This document shows positions 11,801-23,800 of a stretch of 64,000 nucleotides of DNA, one piece after another. Source of the stretch: Chaetorhynchus papuensis (Eukaryota; Chordata; Aves; Passeriformes; Rhipiduridae); NCBI GenBank assembly GCA_013396525.1, contig VWYX01000760.1, forward strand, positions 1 to 64,000, given 5' to 3'. The position numbers and the translations under genes are program-made. Under the pieces are notes generated by a model. The model was not told the DNA's origin. It searched no databases and worked only from the letters and a program-made list of their open reading frames with translations. Numbering within the stretch: position 1 is the stretch's first letter; every line of letters starts with the position of its first letter.

Positions 11801-14800
11801 TAAATTAATTAGTAATTCTACTGTAAGTTTATTTTAGGGATAAGACTATTAAAATACAAAGATTAAAAAAATGTGATATATGCCTTTAATCTGCTGAGCA
11901 ACATCTTTAACAGGTTAATGTGATATGCCATTGTTTGGTATTTAGTATCCTGGTAACATAATTAGCACAACAAGACATGCAAAACAAATATTCTTCCTGA
12001 GTGTTCATAATCCAGTACCAGGAGGAATCAGAGAAGAACTGACCAGACATCCAGTTAGAAAATAAGCTGTGCCCTGTTTTTCCTAATTGGACCTGTGAAT
12101 GCACAAAACTTCTCTTTATATAGTTCTGTATACATGAACTGTGCAATTTTGAGTATTTTGATTAGCAGATTGCTTACAGATGGATTTAGTTAATTTTTGA
12201 GCAGCAGAAAGACTTTGCTTCTTGTCACTGGAGAATTCCATAGTCTATATTGAGTTTGATCTGAAACTTGAAAGTTGTTCTCTTCCTTGATTACCACATG
12301 CCTTGTTCAGTAGGGTAACTGGTTCTTTTGGCCTGTGAGGAGGCCAGGAGGGAGGGAAGAGGTGCCAGTACTGAAGCTTTTAATGAGGCATGTGTTAGTC
12401 TCATTAATAATTTGTTGCTGTTTATTAAATTGAATTACTGGAAACGTTAAGAACTTTCGCCTTTGATTAAAAATGGTGAAGAAAAAAAAAATTTGGGGGG
12501 GGGGGGGGGTTCTTTTTTGTTCTTCAGCTGTTGGCTGTTCCTAGCTTTGAGTCCTTCTGAGGAGCCGTAAAGACCAGCACCTTCCTTTTGGTTTAATTAA
12601 GTCTAAGGAATTTGGGGAAAATACACAAAATGTGAGAGGCAAGACCAGTCAGAATCAGCAGTAGTGTGTCGGTGTCCAAAATGAGTATCAGGAGCTATTT
12701 TGCTTGAATAAACTCTGTTATTGATGCCATCACTGTGTATGTTGTAAGCAGTGTGGGTACAGCATCATACAACTCAGAGAAGAAATGGGGGATATTCTTG
12801 GGAGCCAGAGGGAACACAGATGTCATCTATTTTGGAGCACTGCACACACTGTCTGGGCAGATAAGGCCATGCCATTGTCTGACTTATCCCAGCTGAAGAT
12901 TTGGCCGCTAGTCCAATGTCCCAAAATTGTGGCAGATTGAGACTGAAAAATTTTTCTTTCCAGGGTTTAAATAGCTGAGACTTCCTGCCAGATGTACAGG
13001 GAATATAAACTCCATTTCACTTACCATGGCTGAAAAGTAGGGCATTTTACTTTGGAGGTGAACAGGTTGGCTTTAAACACTCCGGAAATTTTGTAGGAGC
13101 TTTGCATTCTAGAAGGCTCCTTTAGCCACTACATGACTGTCTGCTGTGGAACAGCTCATTTCCAGCTCATCTATGTTTTATGTGGTCTGAGAAGTTTGTG
13201 TGCAGCCATGGTGTTGTGGTCTATTGATCAGTTAATAGCAGTTTGAGTGTTGCTTTATTCCCACACCAGTAGAAAGGCTCGTAGTCTCTGGCACAAGGCT
13301 GTTTTGTGCCATCCAAAGTGCCATCCAGCAGTGCAAAGTAGCCAGGGAAATGTGAATTATCCAGGTTAGTTACTGCATAGGATAACTGAAATGGTTTTGT
13401 ATTAGCCAAACACCTCAGTGAGTTTGACTCTGCAACTTTAGTCAATATGTAAAAAATGTCCATTTAAAAAAAAGTCATGTTTCTATGAAATAACATGTTT
13501 CCTGTGCTGTAATAGCTTTAGAAAACTTACTGTTCTAGTTTGGTTTTGATCACTGAACCTTGAACATTCCTTTCTTTCACATCACAGGGTAGTGATGTGT
13601 ATCAATGGGGTTTTGGTTCTTTTGACCCCCGTTCTACCCCAGGGAAATGTAAATATTTGTTCTCAATTTTCCTGGGCACATTGATTAACAAGCAGGCCAT
13701 TGTAGCAAAGTGGCAAAGCCATGGCTCATTGCATGAGCTGATAAATTTGGAATGTGACATTGTGTTGAAATATTGAAAGCTTCAGAAGGTTATAAAGTTA
13801 TAAAGTGACGTGAGTAGTGAGTGAGATGTCTGGAGCACCCAGGACTGCGTTAGTAGCAGTAAGAAAGGCCGGCTCTTAAACCCGTACAAACCAAACCAGC
13901 ACAGAGCGTCTGCCTCAGACACATTACGTTTTTTGACTGTTGTTCTGTTGCTGTCCAGTGTGGCTTTGAAAGTACATGGTATCCTGTAAATCATGCAGCT
14001 GTTTAGTTCCTCCCTTTGATGGGGAGACACTTGTGGTAAGGAAAGGAAATAAATCAGATAAGGTACCATTTCTTAGCTATGGATAACTGACAAGTGTCTT
14101 CATGGTGGCACTGTGAAAGTGGTGCCAGACCTCTGGATTTAGCATATGTCTAATTATTTAATGTACACTGAAAGGAAAAGAAAAGCTAAGAATGGTGCAT
14201 TTCTATTTAAACCTATTCTTAAGTGCATAAAAGTCACATTTTTAGAAATTGAATATGTAGCCTGTCATGTTCAGAGGCCAGTTAAAGTACTAATTCATGA
14301 ACTGTACATTTTTCTTATATACAAGGATTGACTCTGTGAAGTGTCACATGCCTCTTGCAAGTAGCCAACAGGACATTGGGTAGTTTCCTGAGTCTGTCCC
14401 ACTTTCCAGTATGTATTATTATAGTAAGCATGGAGAAGTATAGTGTAGCATTCATGGAAGCGAAAACTCTATGCAACCAGAAGAAACAAGCTTAATTTTG
14501 ATACATTTCCATGTTAGGGATTATGTTTCTTGCCTTTTACCAGTTAGCACATGTCTGAAGAAAGAAGTGAAAAACATTATTTTTTATCTGTGTCCTTCAA
14601 ACCAGTGTGTGCATTGCTTGGAGTCTTTACATGAACAGCCATTCTCAATGATGATTTCCCTTTAATGCCATGTGTGTGGCATTCTCTTCCCAATCAATCT
14701 AACACTTCTTAGAGTTAGAAAGATTGTATAAGCCAGCCCATCCATAGTGTTCTAAAAAGGAGTGGCAAGTTTTTAGTTATTTAATGAGTTTGACTCTGCA

Positions 14801-17800
14801 TCTTTTGTCATTGTGTGTAAAAATGCCCATTAAAAACAAAAAGTCATGTTTCTATGAAATATGTGTTTCCTGCGCTGTAATAGCTTTAGAAAACTTACTG
14901 TTCTAATTTGTTTTCATGTAGTCAGCTGAACATAAATGTAACAGAGGTTTTTTAATGAAAATTGTATTAAGGTGGTGTATATATTTATGCATACACACAC
15001 ATTATGTTCAAGTACACACGTGTGGATATGCACAGACTAATTCAAAATGGTTTTCTTGCAAAAACAATTTTTTGTTTGTGTACAAATGACAGTATACCTG
15101 AGGTAATGCTTTGGCTGCTGGTCATTTAGCTTTGGTTCTGATTTTTTTTCCAACAGTCAACACTGGAAGCCGTAAGTACCTAAAGTAGATTGAGCAATGT
15201 GTTGTATGTGTTTCTTAAGTGTTATGTTTGTGTTTGTTAAATTTTGTAAATATTTAGAATATAGCTGGGTTTAACATATATTATGAGGGAAAAGTATACC
15301 GGATGTTGTTAAAAAGCAGCTGTGAGGGCATGGATTTTTTTACCCTGCTTCAGCTGGATGCTGATGTGCTGTGTCTTTGTATTTAAAAGGGCTGTTAGGG
15401 GACACTCAGAGCTCATCACAAGTTCAGCCCCAGTGTATTATGACCGAAGATGAAAGCTGGACTCCAAAGGACTCTGTAAAATGTGTTCTAAGATTCAAGT
15501 GTGTACAGAGTCCTCAAACACCACAGAGTGATTCCCATTCCCAGAACCTAACCTCTGTTGAGTTTAGCTGTTTTGTTTTACCCAGACTTTGAAAGGTGCT
15601 TTGCAAAGTCATTTCACAGATGGTAACTCCTCTCTGAAGCAAGGAAAATCCATATTGCTGTAAGAGGCTCTGTGTAAAATGACTTTATTTTTTTTTTTTT
15701 TAAAGAATAGAAAAATAAAAATTATGGTGGTTTTGAGTATCTGTGATCCCATGGTATATTTCCAACTGTGTGTAGCTCTTGCTGCCTTGCAAATGCTCGT
15801 TGGATTGACTGCTTCCAGTTTGCATAAAGTTTTCTCTGAATTTCTCCTTCCTCCCCTGGACACTGTGTTGCTGCTGTGTGTTGTTGTGTAATACTTAGAT
15901 AAGTATCTCATCAGAAATTATGAGTAGTTGTCAATGTTTGTCAGTAGGAGATGGAAGCTGCCCTTGAGTGGGTCTTTTCAAACAAACTGAAAATGTACAA
16001 AATTTAAAGATAAAATCATAATGGGGTCAGACCACTGATTAATGTAAATTTGCTTACAGTTGCTGACGTAAATGGGTAAGGGCCGATTTACATCATCAGA
16101 GAATGTGGCTGGTGAAATGAAAAGAAAATAAAGGGGTTAGGGGGCTAGTAAGGCTGGTCTCTTAATGTAAGCACAAACTTTCAGCTAAGACCACTTTGTT
16201 GTTAATATGTAACTCTGCAGTGCCAGAGGGGTCAGGCTATTCCAGACACTGCAACACTTTGGTGCCTCCTACAAACATAACAGGAGCACAACTATGTGTT
16301 CTTTAATTAAACCCCAGACCAGGTCTTCCACTGGGGTGGTTTAGTGGAACTCCATATACTTCAAAGGAACGAAATTGATTTACTGTGGCTGAGCACTTGG
16401 TCTTTTATTCAAGTATACTTCTGTATTTTGAAGTTAGGTACCTTGCTTTTATGACCATAAATAGTTTAACATTGATCAGACAGAAGTTATTCTAAACTCT
16501 ATGAACAGAACAGTCAGAGTAATGAGAAGAAAGGTGTATAGTATGGAAGTGGTGGGTTTTTTCTTACTTTTTCTTTTCCTTTTTAATCACAGTGTAGTGT
16601 AATCTTTATAAAACATGGCTTCAGAACAGGCTGGGGTTGCTTATGCTGAATTTTTCAGTGTTGTACTCAGAGAGCTTAATATAACATGCTGTAGCCAGAA
16701 CATACATTGGGTGTCTGTGAGAGTTCTCTTTTATGCATCATGGAATTCTGCATTATGCTATGTTGCATTATACTTGCATGTCTGCAGGCTTGCCAGCTTC
16801 AAAATTAAAGGTGTTGTACATACCTCATTTGCAGCACCCCTGGTGCAGGCATTTCCCTCTCTCTGTTTGGTTTTGTTAGGTTTTAGTTTTCTTATAAAAT
16901 ATATATTTTCTCCTTTCCTCTCTCTCAATCGCACACCAGAGTGTTCCTGTGTCCTGCATGAGCATAAAGAGTTTATCTTTCTTTTGGCCCCTGAACCAGA
17001 CCAGGTGTAAAACATCTTCAAGAGGCAAGCTGTCCCAAAGACATTAGTTATCTCTTCTCTTCCAGACAAACATTAGCCTAAGCCTCTGTCAAAGAGCAAG
17101 TGGACACTGAAAAAAGATGTAGTACTCTTGTCCCTGCTGTTCATGTCAGGTATGCTGGAAGACTTTTCAGAGTTTTGTGCCACCAAGGCTCAGCATCTGC
17201 TTAATTTAGTCTGGACTACTCTATTCAAAGCTCCTAGAAACAGATCTTGTAAATGCTAAATTACTTCATGGAATCATAGAGTCGCTTGGGTCGAAAGGTA
17301 CCTTATAGATCACCTGGTTCCCACGCCCCTGCCAAGGGCAGGGACACCTTTCACTAGACCAAGTTGCTCAAAGCCCCATCCAGCCTGGCCTTGAACACTT
17401 CCAGGGATGGGGCATCCACAGCTTCTACAGACAACCTTGTTCCAGTGCCTCACCACCCTTAACAGTCTAAAATTTCTTCCCAATGGCTAATCTAAACCTA
17501 CCGTCTTCCAGTTTGAATCCATTCCCCCTTGTCCTGTTACTACATGCTCTTGTAAAAAGAGTAGTCTCCATCTGCCTTGTGGGCTCCTATCAGGTACTGG
17601 AAGGCTGCAATTAGGTTACCCTAAAGCTTTCTCTTCTCCAGGCTGAACAATCCCAAATTCTCATGGTCATCTTAGTATTCCCATGCGCTGATTTTTGTGG
17701 TGTCGCTTTATCAAATGCATTATTGTACTAATATGTTCTTTTCATTTTTTTAATACAGAAGGTACATTGATTTAAACAGGCTTAGATAAACAATGCAAGT

Positions 17801-20800
17801 TTATATTTTGTTCTGGTTTAGGCCATTTTTAGGTAGAACAGACAAATATTTAATCTTTGCCCAAGCTGATCTCATGTTATCATCCCCTGCAGTTTGCTTG
17901 TTTAATGGCAGGCCTCACTTGTAAGGCTGCAGAAGGCTGCCAGAAATGTTAATGACCCTCAGAGAGCAACCCAAAAGACAAACTTGCAAGTTGATGCCTC
18001 ACTATCTATTATTGGCAGAAATACAGTCCTTCAAATAATAAATGAGCTTTTAACGTCTGTCAGATTATTGTTTTCTCAGGGGTCTTGTGACTGGGCTCTG
18101 TGCAATCACTTGATGGCCTTCTGAGGAGCGTACACCAAAATTAATGGTTCCATCACCCTGCAGGAAAACTGAGTAATGGGATACACCTGGAGCTGTCCTA
18201 AAGGGCTCCTTTATGCCTAGTGAATGCTTTCTAGCTGTTCCAGTAAAGTGTGGAGCATTGGAACCTGAGGGTTCCAGACTGCATCGAGAACTTAGTTTGA
18301 GGGACTGTTTGGAGAGACTGTGGGAGAGCTTGGGCAGCATAAGTGAGCATCAGGAATAGATGTGGAATTAACTTTTAGAAAAAGTGATTTATAACTTTAC
18401 TATTTATGTATTGGATATTTTATAGGGGATTATCACGGCAACCTACCAGCTACAAAGAAAGGTGTAAGGGCATCCAAGGTTCAGTAACCCCCATTTTGTG
18501 TGCAACCTGTATTTGGAGCCTAGACATTCGGACCTGATGCTATGGAAGTAAATCAGTATTGTCTTAGCCTTCAGTAACATACCCTTTAGAAAGTTACTTT
18601 TTTTTTTTTCTGTATTCTGAAGCTCTTTATTAGATTGCTTATACTGAGAAAATAACCCTTTAATGGCTGACAGCAGCAATAGAAATGTTTTCAGATGTTG
18701 TAGTTTAAGGTATATTTTCTTTTTTGTCCAGTAAATTTTCATTTCAAATTTTGGTGACATAAATGACCAGTTTTGCTCTGAAGAATATGCTTCTAATGTT
18801 TCTGCAAGAATGGCTGAGCTCCTAAATTATTTGGCAGCTCTCAAAAAATGTCTTTGCCTCCCCTAATGAGCTGTATGATAACAACCTCTTACTCTCCTTC
18901 CAAGGCTGTAGTAGTAGCTGTGAATCTTCCACCCGATTCAGATCACACTGGAATTAGCAGCAAGACTGTGAACTGCAATTACCTTAGGCATTAATGCATG
19001 GCTTATGTACAGTCTAGTACAACATTCCTCTTGGTATGAGGCCAAGACAAGCATGCATCTACAAAACAGATCTTAAGGAGTAAATGCACTGCCTAGTGAA
19101 TTGCTTGTGTAAAGGGAAGGTCCCCAGCCGTTCCAGGAGTCTGCTTCCCAGTCTGGTCTGCAGGCAGTGCTGGCACAATGCTGCACTAACCTCTTCCTTG
19201 CTGTCTCTCCTGTTGTAGATGTCTCTGGGCAAAACATCCCTTTGCACTGAGCTTCAAATCACCGTGCCCTTCTGGTGCTGATTGCTTCTGTTTAGTCTTT
19301 TTAGTCCTTGTAGCTGTGCAAAGGCTAATTCTGCCTTTCTCCATCATGACCGGTGTGGGCTTTTATGTCCTCTGAGTCTCTCAAAAAACAGATGTTTGAG
19401 AGGGCTACACAGCTCACAAGGGTCCTTGAAAAACACAAAAAGTTGAAGTGAGTTGAATTCAGAATAAATATGCTTCTTTTTTAGCAGACACTGAAAACAG
19501 ATTTTGTTCAACAGATTTATCTGTTGTTGTATTTTACTTGAAGTGATTGTACACTAAGGAGTGCCAGTATTGCTTTTGTTTTGTTGGTTCCTTTTCTCCC
19601 AAGTTTGCTCTCTTACCTCCAGAATTTATGTGCTTGGTGTAGAATTTGCAGTGTGATGTTCTTTGAGTTATGTGGGAAGTTAGATTTGATTATTTTAATA
19701 ATAATTTTTAGCCAGTTTGGTGTATCTAATAAGTTGAGCACCTCTCTTTGCAGTGTATGCAAGAGAAAGATCTGGACAGCATTCCAGTTGTTACTAAATG
19801 AATTTATGTGAAAATTCAAGCAAAGACTAAAAGCACTGGAGTTCAGACCATTTCCCACAAATTAAATGAGAAGTACTGGTTAAGTTAGCACAAAGTGTGA
19901 TAAAACTGCAACACATCATGTCATTAGACTGCTTTACACAGTGACTGGAAAATTGCCAGTTTAAATAAACTTTGTACATCTGTTTGAAAGCAGGTCTTTC
20001 TGCATGCTAGCTGTTTAATCCTTTAAGCTTTTATGGTATTTTCTTTTAAGAAATGTAGCCAACTTGTTCATGCATATACTATAACTCTTGAATGTTTGTT
20101 TGGGTTTAACACCTTATTTTGATTTGCTAATGATGAAGAATTAAAAAAATCTTCCTAATGATTTTGGAGTTTGTGTTTATCGTTTTCCTTTTTTTTTTAG
20201 CTTTCTGTTCATTATAATGACATTAATGTTGATCTCAATGCAGTGTGTATTCAAAAGGGTACAGGGAATAATGCTGGGAATTAAGTAGCCTGTATATTAT
20301 CCTGAGGGCTAAAAATCTGCAGTTCACCTTACTTTTGAGTCATTGCCCTAAAATGAGCAGAGTATTCAGGAACCATTATAAATTACTGATGGATTTGGAT
20401 GTAAAGACCTGAACAAGACTAAAAGTAGTTATTATAATAGCAGAGAGATCTAGCAATGGCATTTATTGTTAAAAAGAGAAGATTGTTTAATTGCCTGCAC
20501 CATGGTTATAAGCAAAAAAGACTAAGAGAGCAAGAACAGCATTTGGGAGTGTTACTTTGTGTCTGTAGGACAGCCAAAGATGTCCATACAATTCTGCCTT
20601 CTCAGTGCAAACCACGTGTTGTGCCATGGTGCACTGTGCTGTGCTGTGCTGTGGTTGTTATTCATCACACCCACAAACCTGCAGCAGTAATTATGTGTGC
20701 TATGTAGGAGGTGAAGCTGGAATGGAATAAAATGCATGCTTTAAAGGCATGCTGTCCCACTCGCTAATGGTGGTCAGGGTAAGCTTTTTCTGATTGTGAA

Positions 20801-23800
20801 GACTGCTTAATTTCTAATGCTTCTTTTGTTCTTGCAGGTCAAGCCAGTTACTCACAGTAGGATCACCGTGTCAGCACGGTTTCGAAAGCCTCTCCAGGAG
20901 CCCTACACTATTTTGTGAGTAGAATTTTCACTTAGTGAATTGCCGTTTCAGGGGTGGTGGTAGTGGTGTGTTCACTTCAGGTGAGCTTTGTTTAAAGTGC
21001 TCCTCCAAGTTATTTTACTTTGTTTTATTTCAGCCTGGTTGCTAATGGAGACGTTATTAGCCCTGCAGTGCGCCTCCTCATTCCCAGGAAAACACTGAAT
21101 CACTGGGATCATATTCTTGAAATGGTTACAGGAAAAGTTACCCTCAGAAGTGGAGCTGTTCACAGGTATCAGGAAGCTGAATATTTGCAAGATACATTTG
21201 ATATGCCTAGATACGTTTCTAAAGCTCCATAGGTAGATCTAATAGATCATTCCTATTTTATGGGAAGTTCCACTGTAAGAAAATTAAAATATGTCAAAAA
21301 GGCACAAAGTGGAAATACGTTGACTCCAAGTAATTTCAGGTTTCATTTCAACTTCTATTTTAAAATAATAACCCCAATTTGCTTAAACTGTTATTTTAAA
21401 ATTAATTAATTACTTAGTTACCAGGCCTGTAATAATACAATACTCATGCAATATACTTAGTGCTAATAATTAAGTTACATGTCATAATAAAATAAATGAG
21501 CATGGTAAAGTTGGTGAAGATGTTTGGAATGTGAGATACATGTCATGTGTGTTACTTTTTAATTTTGATAGTTCTTTAAATTCATTGGGGCAAGCAATTT
21601 CAAGGAAAATACTATAGATTCTTTGGGGTTTGTATACCTGGGCTAAGACTATGATATGCTTAATATCCAGCCCTTAGCCTCCTAATAAAAGCCAAGGCCA
21701 AAGTTGTTGTTGGGGTTTGCCAGTTCTGGTATCTCAGCCAGTCTGAGTTGTTGTGGTATCTGAGGAATAGGAGGTCGCCTCTTGGTTAGGTATGTTTCAG
21801 TCCCTTAAGGCTTTTACAATGTAAAATCAGTTACCTAAATTGGTATTTGGTAGTTGTTACAAGTTTTAGAGCAAAAGGATAGATGTGATGTCCGTGAGAA
21901 ACTCTGCAGTGTAAGTGGGCTGTCAAGGTGTGCAAGCAAATCACCGACATTCCACTGGTGCCCCATGCAGAGCACATTATGGAAATCTCTTCAGCAGGTG
22001 TGAAAGGGCCTTTTGTGGAAAGCCATTCTCCACAGCCTGTGCAATGTCTGAGGCTAAGCTTGCAAAATCTTTCTCAAACCAGTGAATATAAGGTAGTCTT
22101 CTAGTTCTTCTGATTGCTTTTTCTGAGCTGATACAGGTGTGAGAAGATTAAGGTAATGCTATCTGTTGACTATTAGCTCTCATCAAATTTTTCCTCTCAG
22201 CTCTGCACTCTTTTACTCCTATTGGCTGGCTACTTAGGACCTTTACTTGCAGTAAAGTAAACCTGCATGTGTGGAAGCTTTCTGGATCTGTTTCTCAGCT
22301 AGTGTAACTCAGAAGTGAACAAAGCGAGAAAAGACATTTACAACATACCAGTTCTTTCTGCTCTCAGGTTGTTTAGCAATTTAAAAATCTTTCACATTTT
22401 ATTCTCATTACTTGGTGTCACTCTGGTGAAACTGAATGTTGTACATGAAAGCATTCAATATATAACTAAGATTCCTTTTGAGAAGTTCCCTTCAGTGCTC
22501 CCCTGTAATCCTTCAAAAATAAGATAATGTACATGACATTTTTAATTATTTAATGTTTTCCCCTTGCTGGTTTTCTTTTAACTCGTTTTTCATTTTCTTT
22601 TCCTTAAAATACTGGAAATGCATATTAAATCCATTAGTGAAGTCATCGTTGTTCTCTGATAAGTTACACATTGCCTTCTGGGGTTTACTGAAACTATGTT
22701 AGCATTAGGGGAGATCTGGTAAGACCACTGATGCTGGGAAGATATAATTTCTCATTAAAGAAGGAGAAGTGGACTTAGAAGAACCTGCATTATGTACCTG
22801 GCAGGTTTATTTTTCTTTTCTATGTTATTAAAAGACTTAAAAAGCTACCAAGTCTTACAGTTTCACATGGGGCTTCTTAAAAAAGAAATTACTGATCACC
22901 CTGATCAGAATAGGGATGTAAGCAAGAAATATAGGAGAGGAGATGATGGGAAAGCAGCTTTTCTGCTTGCCAGATTGCTGATGGGGATGGGGTGCAGCAA
23001 CCTGATGGACAGGTACTGGGTGCATCAGCAGCTGGGAATTTGGGGATATTGTCCCAGAAGTTGTGTCTTTGCTCTCTCCCTTGTCAGCCTGTATGCTTGC
23101 TTTGTTTTGGCTGTCACATTTTAGCTTGGATTCAGGAGGAAAAATGGAAGTCCACTGACATCTCACAAAGCAAAGCTAGGTCATCCTCAGAAGAAGTGAC
23201 CACAAGGACATTTTTTTACGTAATACAAGCCAGAGAGAACCCAGCTGGTCTGTGAATGGTTGTGGCCAAGTGGGTGGGTGCAAATTGTGGCTTCAAAATT
23301 CAGAAATTGTAAAAAAATAGCTTCAGCAATTAGAATCACAAAACCTGTGTATGCTTGTTAAGTCAATAGTTAGTTATTTGTTTGAAGATCCATTTTTTAA
23401 AAATGTATTTTTGATTTCACTTTCATCTTCAGAGACTGATTATATTTGATTTTGCTACTGTGATTATTATTTTCAGGGTGAAAAATACAATCAGAGATTG
23501 CCAGCTAATCTGTAATGTTTTTATGAGTTATGTTAAACAAACAACTTCTGTGCTTTAAATATAACATTAAAACACAAATAAAATGAAAGATCAGGAACAG
23601 AAAAACCCCAGACATTTTGTGTGCACCCCTCTATAAATACATAAACAATTCTTAAACTGTAGTACACTGATTTGCTGTTTTTCCCCCAAGTTCCCAAAGT
23701 GAAGTGCAGTCTAGCAGAACAAAGTGAGATTAATTCAGAAATAGTCTTCCTGCTGATTTTCCGATAGCTTGTTTTATTTTCATTGTTTGTGTGTAACTGA

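Larger units (their letters stand above)
7387..20837 (+). other. DCDC2 intron 2
   Basis: A phase-0 intron of about 13.5 kb. It contains an A10/G15 tract at 12482-12509, two copies of a roughly 130-bp local repeat (13419-13548 and 14785-14915), a possible 15-nt microexon at 15157-15171 and a CR1 fragment at 17266-17690. In humans this intron carries READ1, a polymorphic compound GGAA-rich repeat; no comparable tandem array is seen here. The rest is unrecognised AT-rich sequence. Confidence 0.8.

Noticed and set aside
16615..17010. A 131-codon plus-strand frame in intron 2 with hydrophobic stretches
   Set aside because: Cys/Leu/Phe/Ser-rich translation typical of T-rich non-coding DNA; no family recognised and no splice relation to DCDC2.
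21166..21232. Open frame continuing past exon 4 to a stop at 21232
   Set aside because: It is read-through of the weak GTATCA donor. The residues after GAVHR do not match DCDC2, while exon 5 resumes the family sequence in the correct phase.
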